Positions 1 through 12,125 of a stretch of DNA of 60,000 nucleotides are shown here, in pieces; positions within the stretch are counted from its first letter, which is position 1, and every line of letters starts with the position of its first letter. Source of the stretch: Cryptomeria japonica (lineage: Eukaryota; Streptophyta; Pinopsida; Cupressales; Cupressaceae); assembly GCF_030272615.1 (NCBI RefSeq), contig NC_081409.1, positions 24,450,406 to 24,510,405 of the forward strand, in the 5' to 3' direction. Both the position numbers and the translations under genes were made by a program. The notes below the pieces were generated by a model. It saw nothing but the letters and a program-made list of their open reading frames with translations, did not search any database and was not told where the DNA came from.

Positions 1-263
1 TGTGAAGTCCTAAAAGAATTGCCTTCTACCTTTGGCCAACTTAAGGCTCTAATAGAGTTCAACTTGTTCAGCTGTAAAAGTTGAAGGAATTGCCTACTGG
101 CTTTGAACAACTTAGATCTTTGAAATATATAAATCTAGAATGTTGTGATAACTTAGAGTCTGACATTTGTCAGATTAATGCTAGCATGAAAATTGTAAGG
201 AAAAGTGAACATCTCTGTATTGACTGTCAGAAGGACAAAAGTTTAAAAATTGATAGAGGCTAA
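1..263 (+). pseudogene. NLR leucine-rich-repeat fragment, 3' end, frameshifted
   Basis: The first bases read in one frame as leucine-rich repeats (KELPSTFGQLKAL, then a FNLFSCKS-type strand) and reach a stop near 82. The frame then shifts, and a second repeat follows (LKELPTGFEQLRSLKYINL, then ECCDNLES), ending at TAA 261-263. Restoring one base near 79-81 would make the repeats continuous. The spacing and the LKxLPxxFxxLxxLxxxxLxxC pattern match the C-terminal repeats of TIR-NBS-LRR immune receptors, which are abundant in conifers. The window starts inside the gene, so the TIR and NB-ARC domains are not visible. It is most likely a pseudogene or a decayed gene end; a sequencing indel is the alternative. 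Confidence 0.65.
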
Positions 264-578
264 TGATTGAAAGCACAATATTGAAGGCAAGATTCAAGGG
301 GTTTACTTTCTATGTGGTGCAGGAGCACCTAGGCCATCTTGGAACTCCATGAGATCAAGTAGAGGAATTTTGCTATGATGGAATATTGATGTGGTCATAA
401 GGTCTTAGGAGGTCATTTAGGTTTGATAAAGTCTATATTGTAACAATCTTGCAAAATGTTGTCAAATAATGAAATTGTAGCCCATGGTGCCAAATTATGG
501 TTTTGTAATGGTTATGCAAGGTTGATGTTGAAAAAGGTTGTAATAAGGTCCAAGAGGCAATTTCAAACATGTTTTAGG
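264..578. other. No recognisable gene; flank of copia A insertion
   Basis: A+T-rich sequence with no convincing ORF on either strand. It continues at 5333 on the other side of copia copy A. Confidence 0.5.
574..578. repeat. Target-site duplication TTAGG, left of copia A
   Basis: TTAGG directly precedes the LTR terminus TGTTGAAATG and is repeated exactly at 5328-5332 after the other LTR. Confidence 0.9.
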
Positions 579-916
579 TGTTGAAATGTGGCGACTGATC
601 AGCAAAGTACTATACACTCAGCACGTTTTTGTTGGTGAAAACCGACATTGTAATAAAACCCTAACTTTGTTTGTTGCCCTAAAAATGCATGTTATAAGCG
701 GCTGGGATGCTTAAGGCATTGTAAGGTTGATGTACTGTTTTTGCTGGATAATAAGAAAGATTGGACGGCTGTGTATGGTGGACGTAACCCTTTCTGGGTG
801 AACCACGTTAAATCTTTGTGTTATCTATGTCCTATTTTATTTCTTTATCTTTTGTATTTAAATCTGCATATAATTGTTAGTTCATATTTGCTTCGGATCT
901 GCTTGAAACCCTAACA
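579..916 (+). repeat. 5' LTR of copia A
   Basis: Starts TGTTGAAATG and ends CCCTAACA, with TGTT/AACA inverted termini, and is followed directly by the primer-binding site. At 338 bp it is shorter than the 431-bp 5' LTR of copy B because a GC-rich segment of about 90 bp (see 16640-16730) is missing after GCACG. Confidence 0.93.
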
Positions 917-917
917 A

Positions 918-930
918 TTGGTATCAGAGC
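918..930 (+). other. Primer-binding site (tRNA-iMet), copia A
   Basis: TTGGTATCAGAGC lies one base after the LTR end. It matches the complement of the 3' end of plant initiator tRNA-Met, the usual minus-strand primer of Ty1-copia elements. Confidence 0.9.
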
Positions 931-976
931 GAGGTTTTCAATAAATTGGCATGACTTTTAGATTTGAGTGGGAGCA

Positions 977-3900
977 ATGGAGGATTCCAAATTCAAGGTC
1001 GAAAAGTTTAACGGCCAGAATTATCAGTTATGGAAAATGCAGATGGAGGATTACCTGTATCAAAAGGATTTGTGGCGGCCATTGGAAGGAAAGGCAAAGA
1101 AACTAACCACAATATCAGATGAAGAGTGGGACATTTTAGATAGAAAGGCACTGGGATCCATTCGATTGTGCCTTGCGGCGTCTGTAGCATTCAATATAAC
1201 AGAAGCAAAAACGACTGTAGATTTGATGGCAACATTGGCTAAGCTGTATGAGAAACCCTCGGCTTCGAATAAGGTATTTCTTATGAAGCGTTTGTTTAAT
1301 TTGAAAATGAGTGAGGGAGGATCTCTAGCGGAGCACTTAAATGAATTTAATACAATTACCAATCAATTGTCTTCGGTAAAAATTACCTTTGCAGAAGAGG
1401 TTAGGGCTCTCTTGATTTTATGTTCTTTGCCAGAAAGCTGGAATAGCTTGGTTATGGCTGTAAGTAACTCTGTCTCTGGTAAAAATACTTTGGTATTTGA
1501 TGATATTGTTGGTGTTATCCTAAGTGAGGAAATGCGAAGGAAAAGCACAGGTGAGACTCCAACATCATCGGGTAGTGTTTTGAATGTGGAGAACAGAGGA
1601 AGATCAAAGGAAAGAGGAAAAGGCCCTGGGAATGAGAAGTCACGAGGGAAGTCAAAGAAAGGACGCTCTCAATCTAGAGGAAAGAAAGATTGCTGGTACT
1701 GCGGAAAGCCTGGTCATCTAAAGAAAGACTATTGGTCTCGGAAAAATAAAGAAGGAGACAAAAATGAAAATGACAGTAAGGAAGCTAATATTGCAAGTAA
1801 TACTTTACAAGATGCTTTAATCTTATGTTTGGATAATGTTAATGATTCCTGGGTAATAGATTCTGGGGCTTCATTTCATGCTACACCCCATAGAAAATAT
1901 TTTCTAGATTATGTTCAAGGTGATTTTGGACAGGTATATTTGGGTGATGATGAGCCCTGTCAAATTGTTGGAAAAGGAAAGATAAAGATCAAGTTGCAGA
2001 ATGGTAATGACTGGTTTCTGCAGGAGGTAAGACATGTTCCTAATTTAAGAAGAAATTTAATTTCTGTAGGGCAACTAGGTAGTGAAGGTTGCATAGTTAC
2101 CTTCTCAGATAGTATGTGGAAGGTCACTAAAGGATCATTAGTAGTAGCTAAAGGTGCGAAGGTAGGCACATTATATCTGTGTACTGGTAACACTTACTCT
2201 ACCTTAGCTGCTCCAGATAAAGTTACTGCAGGGACAACAACAATAAATGTTGCAAGAACAGATTCGATAATGTGGCACCATAGGCTTGGGCACATGAGTG
2301 AGAAAGGGATGAAAATCCTTCACTCCAAAAATCTATTGCCAAGACAAAAGAAGATTGATTTACAGTTCTGTGAAAACTGTGTTTATGGTTAACAGAAAAG
2401 AGTCAGATTTCTCAAGGTTGGGAAAGAGAAGAAGAGTGAGAAGTTAGAGCTTGTACATTCAGATGTATGCGGACCAGCTCAGGTATCATCTCTTGGTGGC
2501 TCTTGTTATTATGTTATTTTTATTGATGACTCAACTAGAAAAACATGGGTATATTTCCTAAAACAAAAATCAGATGTTTTTGAAACTTTTAAGCAATGGA
2601 AAGCTCTAGTTGAGTATGAGACAAGAAAAAAGTTGAAGTGTCTCAGATCGGATAATGGAGGTGAGTATTGCAGCAAAGCATTTGAAGATTACTGCTCCTT
2701 AAATGGGATTCGAAAGCATAAGACAATTCCAGGAACTCCACAGGAAAATGGTGTGTTAGAGAGAATGAATAGGACCATCATGGAACGTGCGAGGAGCATG
2801 AGATTGCATGCTGGATTGCCCCTACATTTTTGGGCAGATGCTGTACATACTGCTGTCTATTTGATAAATAGAGGACCTTCAACCCCTTTGGATGGTGGTA
2901 TTCCAGAGGAGGCATGGACTGGTAAAAAGGTAAATTATTCTTTTCTAAAAAATTTTGGTTGTGAAGCTTTTGTCCATGTTGATAAAGAAAATAGAACCAA
3001 GCTTGATGCTAAATCTCATAAATGTACCTTCATTGGATATGGGATAGATGAATATGGCTATCGGTTATGGGATTTTGAAAATAAGAAAATAATTAGAAGT
3101 AGAGATGTTATATTCAATGAGAAGGTTATGTATAAAGAACAGATGCAAGAAAAGAAGCATGAACAGGACAAACAAGAATATGTGGTGTTGGATGAGATTC
3201 CTGAAAATGAAATGCCACAGGTACCTGATGCTCAGCAACAACAGATTGTCCCACAAACTCCTGCAAGTGTTAGACGTTCTATGAGGACAAGTAGACCCCC
3301 TGAAAGATTTTCTCCTTCTTTGTATTCTATTTTATTAACGGATTCTGGTGAGCCAGAAGAATATGAAGAAGCAATGCAGGTGGATGCCAAACAACAGTGG
3401 CAACTAGGCATGAAAGAGGAGATGGACTCCTTGATGAAAAATAAGACTTGGGACTTAGTCCCTTTACCTGCAGAAAAAAGAGCCTTGCCTAAAAAATGGG
3501 TTTATTGGCTGAAGGAGGAAGAAGGAGGTCAGAAAAGATATAAGGCCAGACTTGTGGTAAAAGGTTTTGCACAAAAAAAGGGTATAGATTATGATGAAAT
3601 ATTTTCTTCAGTTGTAAAAATGACTTCAATTAGAACTGTACTTAGTCTTGTGGCTGCAAATATTTACATCTTGAACAATTAGATGTCAAAACAGCTTTTC
3701 TCCATGGAGATTTGGAGGAGGAAATTTACATGTTGCAACCACAGGGATATGAGGTCAAAGGTAAGGAGAACTTGGTGTGCAGGTTGAAGAAAAGTCTGTA
3801 TGGCCTAAAGCAAGCACCCTGACAATGGTATTTAAAATTTGATAGTTTCATGGCTAAACACGGTTATCATAGATGTCATTCTGATCATTGTGTATATTTT

Positions 3901-4840
3901 AAGAGATTTGATAATGGTAGTTATATTATCCTGTTGCTTTATGTTGATGACATGCTTGTTGCTGGGTCTAACATGCAACATATAAATGATCTTAAACAGA
4001 AATTAGCCAGGTCATTTGCTATGAAGGATTTGGGTGCAGCTAAGCAAATTCTCGGTATGAGGATTACACGGGACAGGAAAAATAGAACCTTGAATTTGTC
4101 CCAAAGTGTATATATAAAGAAGGTGTTGAAAAGATTTAACATGCAGGATGCAAAAGCAGTTAGTACACCTTTGGCTAGTCATTTCAAATTGACTAAGGAG
4201 ATGTGCCCAAAGGCACAGGAAGAGGTTAATAAAATGTCTAACATCCCGTATTCATCAGTTGTTGGCAGTCTGATGTATGCAATGATATGCACATGCAGTG
4301 GGAGTTGTGAGCAGGTTTACGAGTAATCCGGGTATGGAACATTGGAATGGTGTGAAATGGATTCTTCGGTATTTGAAAGGAACTACTACGAAGGCATTAT
4401 GTTTCAAAGGATCTAATGCTGCTCTAAGTGGATTTGTTGACTCTGATCTAGCGGGTGATATTGATTCACGGAGGAGTACTATAGGATATGTTTTTACTAT
4501 AGGGGGAACTGCAGTCAGTTGGATTTCTAGGCTGCAAAAGGTTGTTGCACTTTCAACCACTGAAGCTGAGTATGTTGCTGCTACAGAAGCCAGCAAAGAG
4601 ATGATTTGGTTGCAATGTTTTCTGAAGGAATTGGGTCAGATACAAGAGGATAGCCCATTGTATACTGATAGCTAGAGTGCCATTCATCTTGTGAAGAACT
4701 CTGCTTTTCATTAAAGGACAAAGCACATTCAGGTCAGGTACCACTTCATCCGGACTATTTTGGAGGAGGGTTAGTTACGGCTTGAGAAGATTCACACAAA
4801 TGAGAATCCTACCGATATGTTCACAAAGGCAGATCCATAG
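977..4840 (+). pseudogene. Copia A gag-pol polyprotein, disrupted
   Basis: Starts at ATG 977 (MEDSKFKVEKFNG). The order is Gag (UBN2-like, to about residue 200), a zinc knuckle at 1691-1732 (CWYCGKPGHLKKDY, with the last Cys replaced by Tyr), protease DSGA (about 1858), the integrase HHCC and D-D-E core (HSD, RSDNGGEY, PQENG), RT with YVDD at 3940-3951, then RNase H with EAEY. Breaks: TAA at 2390-2392 inside integrase, a 1-bp deletion near 3660 in RT, TGA at 3820-3822, a 17-bp deletion near 4290, and TAG and TAA at 4673 and 4712 in RNase H. The two stops at 2390 and 3820 are also present in copy B. The integrase catalytic residues are still present. Confidence 0.92.
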
Positions 4841-4963
4841 GAGAAGCTGATTTCTTCATCAGTTTCTGTTGGTCTTCTTGATTGATAATTGTGAAATTTA
4901 TACCAGTCAAGTCCTAGTGTTTTATCTAGCGGATGTTGCATGTACAGTGGTGTCGTGTAGTAT

Positions 4964-5041
4964 CAGTCTCCAAGTGGGAGATTGTTCGGTGTGGAGCCTG
5001 ATCAGTCTCCAAGTGGGAGATTGTTCGGTGTGGAGCCTGAT
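4964..5041 (+). repeat. 39-bp tandem duplication spanning polypurine tract and LTR start
   Basis: Two identical 39-bp units (4964-5002, 5003-5041). Each holds the purine-rich AAGTGGGAGATTG followed by TGTTCGGTGTGG, so the element has two polypurine tracts and two potential 3' LTR starts (4983 and 5022). Copy B has the same arrangement at 21082-21159. Confidence 0.9.
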
Positions 5042-5327
5042 CAGCAAAGTACTGTACACTCAGCACGTATCCTAACTTTGTTTGTTGCCCTAAAAATGCA
5101 TGTTATAAGTGGCTGGGATGCTTAATGCATTGTAAGGTTGATGTACTATTTTTGTTGGATAATAAGAAAGATTGGACGGCTGTGTATGGTGGACGTAACC
5201 CATTCTAGGTGAACCACGTTAAATATTTGTGTTATCTATGTCCTGTTTTATTTCTTTATCTTTTGTATTTAAATCTGCATATAATTGTTAGTTCATATTT
5301 GCTTCGAATCTGCTTGAAACCCTAACA
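5022..5327 (+). repeat. 3' LTR of copia A
   Basis: Ends CCCTAACA before the TTAGG duplication. Its first 24 bases (TGTTCGGTGTGGAGCC) differ clearly from the 5' LTR start (TGTTGAAATGTGGCGA), while the remainder is close. It lacks a segment between GTATCCT and AACTTTG, a different deletion from that in the 5' LTR. Confidence 0.9.
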
Positions 5328-5332
5328 TTAGG
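5328..5332. repeat. Target-site duplication TTAGG, right of copia A
   Basis: Exact match to 574-578. Confidence 0.9.
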
Positions 5333-6854
5333 TCCTAGGTTGTTATGTATGGTTCATTTTTCAAATATTTCAAAATATTATGATTATTGTCAATGTAAAA
5401 GTTGCAAAAGATAAAAATGAGGGATATGAAGAGTCATAGGGAGCTAAAAGGTAGTTTTGATTAGTTTCTCACATTGGGAGAGTTTTAAAGCCTTTAAAAA
5501 GGAATTGGATTTTTATTTTTTATTAGGCATTGGATATTGTTTGTAAGGGCACGATAGAAGAAGATTTGATTGAAATTAATAAAATAGTCCATGGTTCCTA
5601 TCATTTTACTGTATTTTTTTGAGTTATAGCAATTTGTATGGCCATGTATGGCCTGGTAATGATATGAAACCAATTGGAACTAATAGAGCTTCAAGTCTTC
5701 TATTATTTACAACTAGTTTGGTAAGATTTTATGGAGTTTAGACCAAGTTATAGCCTTTTTTATGAAGGTGGCTTGTTAAACTAAGGGCTTGAAGCAAAGA
5801 ATGATGCATAGATGGTAGATTTTGATAGAAATATCTTGTTGAATGATTTGTGAGAGTTAGAGTAGCTTGTGCAGACCCTATGTTGGGTGTTTCAACCTTT
5901 GTAATAGGTGTTTATAGCCACAAGAGTGTAGAACTAACAAACCCTCATTGTCTGCAAGTCTAGATAGGCCAAAAGGTAAGATTTTGGAGCTGGGTGAATT
6001 TTGAGCATGTCCTTTGATAAAGTTTTTTGATTTGGTCTATTAAAGACCTTTTGAGACTATGCAACTTGATAATAAAAATTTGGAACCCAATTTGTTGGTA
6101 GTTGCTTTGAAAAAGAGGGCTAACTAACCCCTAGTGGAATGACAAAACCCCATTTTTTATTGACATGTTCCAAAACACCATATAGCCATTTTGAGATATT
6201 ATTAGAAATCAAAAAAGCGTATTTGAATCTGATTTTAGTATATGGAGATCTTGTCTAAGAAAAGAGAACATTTCACCAGTCCTAAAAAGGAGGGTTGGTA
6301 GGAACTAGGAGCCAAAATGGGGTATAGGCCATAAAGGGTGGTTTGAAACTTCTTGGGTGGAAAACTCTAGTTGAACACACCATAATCATGTGGTCAAAGC
6401 TTTTATTAAGGTTGTAGACCCATTGGGATTTCATTTTGCATTTGGTGTCCTTGGAAGGATCAATTACTCATGCACCGTGACTGCACTTTTGTCTAAGGAG
6501 CAGACCCTAGGCATGGTTGGGGTATTTTGATTATTCGGGGTGAGAGAAGATTGAAACATTGAATACTCCCCCTTGTCTACATCACTAAGGTTCTCTACAT
6601 AGCACAATCGATTCCATAATGTTGTCATTCTCTCTGAACATAAATGTAGAATGCATGATGTACAATCAAATAGTAATAATATGAGATTTTAAATATTTCT
6701 CAAAATCTTTTTATAATGTTGACAAATGGATTGTTTATTTTTAATATTTGAAACTAGATAGTGTTGTAAGTAGTGTTTATGAACTATGAATGATAAATTG
6801 TGCAAATCAAAGTTTATTTTTAGAAATTAATGTGTAAAAATATTTAGTTATGGG
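5333..6854. other. Unassigned A+T-rich sequence
   Basis: No ORF of note and no conserved domain in six frames. It continues the sequence seen at 264-578. It could be old retrotransposon noncoding sequence, but I cannot place it in a family. Confidence 0.4.
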
Positions 6855-7837
6855 TGTTTATGTTGAAAGTGGAACCTAAAACTATTATAAAATCTATGAG
6901 ATTCAATCACAAAACCTAGTTCTAGCATGAATTTAACATAGAACCAACAGAGCACGAGGGCTTCACTTAGTGAACCTGGGTTATAGCACGTGAGTTCATG
7001 ACATACTAAAGAATCCCCCTATTTTCAAAAAATATTTCCCTAAACTCCTATTTTGTCACCCCCTCCCAATACACAACCCAAATTAAAAGCTCCCCTATTT
7101 TCACCAAATATTGCATTTTTCATAGCCAGAATTAAACCCCCCTGTATTTTAATAGATAGCCAATATATTGCACCCTCATTTTTGGGATATTAAATGCCCC
7201 AATATGAATGCACATGATATAATATTGCCTAGCTAGCAAAGCCCCCATGCAACAAAGAACCTAGATCATGCAAATATTAAATAAAGAAATGTATAACTTC
7301 ACATTCTCCTAGGGTTTTATCTCCATTGATCTTGCTTGATATTGTCATTGCTCACAAATTTTATGTGCAGAAGAGCTCAATAGAGAACAAATTATGATTG
7401 TATATGCAATCCAGTAGTGTAGGTACTTCACTTGAATTCTATATATGAAAGGTGGGGAAAGTGTCCTCTTTTATAGAGAGTACCCTAGAAATGGAGGGAT
7501 GGGATTAAGAGGTGGAGGAATAAATGGTCGGCTCAAATTAGAAGGTATGTATAGGAAATGAGAAAATATTAGAAAGGTGGTTAAAGGTAAATTAAGAGAT
7601 TAATGACAAGTGTCATGGGGGGAAAATCTAATGAATCAGTTAAATAAATAAATATTTATTTAATTAATAGAAAAGGTGGAGCCAATTGAATAAATAAAAT
7701 ATTTATTTAATTTGGGAGAAGGGAATTTCAGTAAATAAAAATATTTATTTAAATTGGGAAAGGCTAGAAGAGAATAAATGAATTAAATAAATAAAAATAT
7801 TTATTTAATTAGGTTAGGACAAATTTAGGTGTCTACA
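6855..7837 (-). repeat. 3' LTR of E1
   Basis: On the minus strand it starts TGTAGACACCTAAATTTG at 7837, directly after a polypurine tract. It contains a TATA box (TATAAAAGAG, about 7469-7475) and is homologous along its length to the LTR at 15476-16211 (shared GAGCTCT, GCACATAAAAT, AAGATCAATGGAGATA and TTTTGTGxTTGAAT blocks). The 3' edge is set at TGTTTATG, 6855, by alignment to that LTR; an alternative edge is 6861. Several near-palindromes of the AATTAAATAAATATTTATTT type fill 7630-7810. Confidence 0.75.
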
Positions 7838-7854
7838 TTTTTCCCTTCTCTGAG
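7838..7854 (-). other. Polypurine tract of E1
   Basis: On the minus strand CTCAGAGAAGGGAAAAA directly precedes the LTR start. Very similar tracts precede the LTRs of E3 (24358-24373) and E2 (50056-50075). Confidence 0.75.
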
Positions 7855-9424
7855 ACAATGCAACTTGTTGCACTATTTCAAAGAAGATTAAAACATAGTG
7901 GCTAGGAAAGGGATCAAGATTAGAAGCATGATTCTCCAATCATAGGATGGATGATGAGTTAGGATGATGCCCCCTCAAGATGACATATGGATTAGGAGAA
8001 TGCATTTGTGCTTTCAAATGGAAAGATAGGGGATAATCCTTGAAGAGGATGAAATAAATGATGAAGGTGTTGGATTTTGTTGATAGGATGAGATTGTATA
8101 GTTATCATTAATGTCAAACAGGTGGTTATTTATATGGATGGTGGTTGAGATATGTTTTATCAAATCTTGGTTATCTGGATGGATGTTGGTCCAGATATGC
8201 TTTCAGTGTTGGTTGTGTCATCTTGTATTCAGGGTGGTTTGAAATTCTTTTTGTGTTCTTTAGATATGTTGCTAATTGCATTGTAGTTTAGTGTAATATA
8301 TTATTTTGGTTTGGATATGTGTTGGAAGATGTGTTGAGATGTTTATTTAGGTCTAATCTTGGCGTGTGGAGATATGTGCAAAGTGTTTTGCATTGGAAGT
8401 GGTTATGTGGACGACTGGTTGATTATGTCTACACATTATACTATGTAACACCCTTTAGTGTATGTGTTAGCATGTGCAAATTGTTGAATCAATCATGGAA
8501 GGATGTATTGTGATATGTTTTGGTTCCCTCTTTCTCTTGGAGTATATAGATCTAATTATTTTAGGTTTGGGTGGCTTATTTTGTGTAATATTGCTTATTC
8601 TATTTTGGTCAACCCTTAATTAGGTTTTAATGTCGTGTCTCATATTTAAGATGTACAAATGGATGAATTATGTGTAGATGAGAAGTAAATTGTATCAGAA
8701 GTTTATGCAAATGATTTGAAAGAAGATTTGAGTTTGATGTGATGCAAAAGTTAGTTTGAGAAGAGCTTTGAAGGTGATATATTCTACAAGATAGTGTATT
8801 GTGATAGAAAATATTATCAGAGATGTTTTCCATGATTTTGGTCACTTGATTTAGTTTCTCGAGGATAATTTTATGATTAGGTGAATCCTTCTCAATTTCG
8901 ATCCAGCTATTTCATTCATTGTTGATTAATAGTGAGTCCCTCGACAATAGTTTGTATCTTGTCCTAAAGAAGTGTTCTTTAGCTATGCAAGTCCTCTTTG
9001 TATCTTTCCTAAGGTCGTGTACCTTAGTTCTAAAAGTCCTTCAAGTGTTGGTGCTCCTTGTCTACATGCCTAAAATATTGTAAACATTGTCATTCATATT
9101 GTGAGTTTGATTTTGTTGCCATGTTTATACAATTGCAAATTTTAAATTTTAAATCCACAAGTTTGAGTTGCATTATACCAGTTCAACAAAGGATATCCTT
9201 ATAGAAGATGAAACTCAACAAAGGAAAAGTGAATCCTTATAAAGAAAGAGAAAATATTGAAATCCATTCGTGCCCCCAAAGCATGGAGAGAAGAATAAGT
9301 GGGCCATTATTTTGATATCCAAGTATGATTTCATATGAATTGTACCACCATGAATGACAAAGATCTCCTTATAAAACTACTTGCGTCACTTAGTGAGGAG
9401 AAACATAGTAGGGCCAAAGGAGTC

Positions 9425-10390
9425 CTAAGGCACGATTTCCAAATCTAGATTTAGAAAAAGAATGAGATCAAGTGTAATATGAATACAATCTTTATCATAT
9501 AAATATTTAACAAATTGTTTAAATGGAATGTAATTAGCAAGAGAGTGAGAATGACTTTGATAAAAGTGATAAAATGTGTCCTTATTGCCATGATTATGTC
9601 TCCAAAAGATTCTCTTTGCTAGATCCATGTGAGTAGGACTTGTTTCTTGTTGGATAGTAGGATTAGGCTTTGGTAACAAAATAGATAAGGAATGGCGAGG
9701 AAATCATATGCCTTCTCTAGTACATTGTGAAGGAGGTTCTATAAGGACTTTGATTCCTTGTTCCCTTTTTCTAAGACCTTGTCCACTATATCCTTGTTTA
9801 GAAATAATATCATACCCAACCTCATAATGTGTTTGTAATTGTGAAGAAGGACTTTGATCATACACTTCATTGAAGTTTGTTGTGAAGTGTACATTAAAGG
9901 ACCAAAGGGATAAATAGATAAGGAGGATGGGTCATTGTAGTGAGATTCTCATTTCTATCATTATTCATATCCACTTAGTTGTATTGGGAAGGAGTGTTCT
10001 CATCATCTAAAGATTCATCTCTACTCAATGTTATATTTGGTGACATATCATGAATAAAATGTATAACATCATCTTGTCTCAAAATATTTCAATGAATAAG
10101 ATAAGTTCTTGGAGAACGAGGAGGATCTAAAGTGACATAAGTGTTAAGGTCCATATGTTTACCTTCTCTCTCTTTCACCAAATCAACCTTGTGAGAAGAG
10201 AATTCCTCATTACTCTTCAATGCTATATTTCCATTGGAGAGTTCATTGATAAAAGTATTAACTATTTCCTCACAAATAAGAGACACACTAGGAGATATAC
10301 AAGTATGATTCATTTCAATATCATCTCTAGAAGGATTATCAAAGGTACCACTTCAAACATCCACTAAATCTTTAATATAATCCAATAATT
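9425..10390 (-). pseudogene. Decayed ORF with G-patch-like motif in E1 3' region
   Basis: Minus-strand reading in broken frames. Around 9830-9760 it gives GYDIISKQGYSGQGLRKREQ, which has the glycine spacing of a G-patch (the usual GLG is GLR here). The 84-codon frame below it (9679-9425) and the 74-codon frame above it (10313-10089) have protein-like composition but I recognise neither. G-patch motifs occur next to protease or RT in some retroelements. Here the motif lies downstream of integrase, so it could be an extra ORF of E1 or the remains of another insertion. Confidence 0.35.
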
Positions 10391-11459
10391 TTATTACCTT
10401 GTTTAAAAATATCATCGTATAGCAACATGAAACATGTACATGAAAGATTTAAGAAATGAATTGAATGTAAGATACATCTTTGAAGTCATCATGATGTAAT
10501 ACATTAGAGTGCTATGAATGAATGCAAGCAATATAAAATGAAATAATCCATCATGTAACACATGATTTTGATAAATATAGCTAATAAACAATGTAATCAC
10601 ATGTAAAATTATAAATTAATTAGATTTTGTTAGTTCCATATTGAAAAATTAGATTTGTAAAAAACTGAATAAAAAATATGTAAAAATTATGAAGTGTTGG
10701 GTTCACCAAAATGTAAAGGGTGGGTAAATGGGATCCACTAGTCTAATATGAAAACTAGGAATAAAACATATTTACCTCTTAAATATATTGAAAGATAATC
10801 AATAGGCCCAACTTCAGATGTTTTGAAAAGAAATAGGTACTATTGATTGATTATTCTTCTCTTGAATCGAATTGATTCAAAGATAATGTAAACTAGGGCT
10901 AATGATGGAAAATTTAGAGTAACCAACATAAACAAAAAGTTTTAGAATAGATATACAAACTCTAAGTATAGATCCAAAAATGAGACTAGAGATGAACCTA
11001 TGTTTGTAATTTGAGCACAAATATCCCAAACTATGGGACTAGATGAAATAGTCCTAAAGGAGTCAGATGTGAATATCAAAAATGGATTCAGAAATGAGAT
11101 GCTGCTCAAAATATTTTCCTAAAATTTCAATAAAAAATTATTGGACTATGGAGCTAAGCTCTAGTGTCAAGGGATTTTTGCTTCTTTAAAATTTGGTTCT
11201 TTTTGTCTCAGTTTGTATTTTCTACATCTATATTCCTTCTTTGTTGAACCTATAACCTCCACACATAAGAGAGGAAAAATGTTGTTAGCTTGATAGGGGT
11301 TTTACTTAGTCAAACATAGGGTTTGGAATTAACCCCTTAATGAAATAGATAGAAAGGAAAAATTTCTTAAGTAGAATGTTGGATCCATAATATTATGCCT
11401 AAAGATTGATGTTGTTGATTTTGATGATGTTGCAATTCTCTTTACATAAGAGCCACAAA

Positions 11460-11885
11460 CACAACTCGCAAAGAGTTCAATGGTTCAAGTTCAATTCGAG
11501 GACACAGAACAAATAATTCTCAACCTGCAACTCAAAACAACACTGGGAACGAGCAAAGACCTTTAACAAACAAAATGGGAAGTTTTTAACCTTGAACCTT
11601 CAACCGATTTGTAAATAGTTCAAATTTCAAGTTCATAAATGACTTAAGACATTCACACTTCCTCATTAAATAACATTACATAGCCATGATTCATGCAAGA
11701 GAATCCATTGAACCTTGAACCAAAAAGGTTCAATTGTTCAAAGTTCAATACAAATTACAACAATGTGTTTGCCTTAACATAATACAAAGCCGCGAAGAGC
11801 ATTACTTAAAGTGCATTTTGAATCTTGAACCTTTGAACTATGAAAAGGTTCAATGACTTAGGTTCAAACAAAGGAAACATAGAAC
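11460..11885. repeat. Cluster of GTTCAA/TTGAAC motifs
   Basis: Many copies of GGTTCAA, GTTCAAG and their inverse CTTGAACC, in groups near 11480, 11590, 11710 and 11820, often back to back. No fixed period is evident. Confidence 0.55.
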
Positions 11886-12125
11886 TGAAAGAGGAAAGAA
11901 ACACCAAAGGCGATCTTTGAGTTTGAAATTTTAATGAAAATTTGAGGGGATGATCATTGGCTCTGACTAGAAACTGGGACAGCAAGGGACCTAGACATGA
12001 ACCCTAGGATCTCTGGTTTCACAAACAAGCCTTATTCAAAAGGACTAAAACAAACACAAAAATAGAAGAGAAATAACAAACTAAACAAACCAAAAATTAT
12101 GTAGAAGATTGACGAGGGACTCTTG

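Larger units (their letters stand above)
579..5327 (+). mobile_element. Ty1-copia retrotransposon copy A, Tnt1/Tork-like, defective
   Basis: Complete but decayed element of 4749 bp. It has a 5' LTR (579-916), a tRNA-iMet primer-binding site, one gag-protease-integrase-RT-RNase H coding region in the copia order, a duplicated polypurine tract and a 3' LTR (5022-5327). A perfect 5-bp TTAGG target duplication flanks it. The RT motifs (YVDDMLVAGSN, then CTxxPDIAHAVGVVSRF-type residues) resemble the Tnt1/Tork group. Copy B at 16586-21495 belongs to the same family but sits at a different target, so the two are independent insertions rather than one segmental duplication. Confidence 0.93.
7855..12125 (-). 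other. 3' region of E1 between integrase and LTR
   Basis: About 4.3 kb, mostly noncoding. A GGGGGCATCATC motif on the minus strand (near 7960-7980) is shared with E3 (near 24205) and E2 (near 50180). The stretch 8068-9250 looks like separate inserted sequence but I could not define its ends. Coding-like remains lie at 9425-10390, and 11460-11885 is rich in short GTTCAA/TTGAAC motifs; these are listed separately. Confidence 0.5.

Noticed and set aside
918-930. tRNA-Met-like sequence, also at 17018, 36712 and 45411
   Set aside because: Only the short primer-binding complement is present, with no cloverleaf.
1008-2193. Minus-strand ORFs opposite copia gag-pol (also at 17108-18293)
   Set aside because: Shadows of the coding strand; they recur in both copies only because the copies are related.
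8068-9250. Possible solo LTR starting TGTTGGATTTTG
   Set aside because: No matching end or target duplication could be found.
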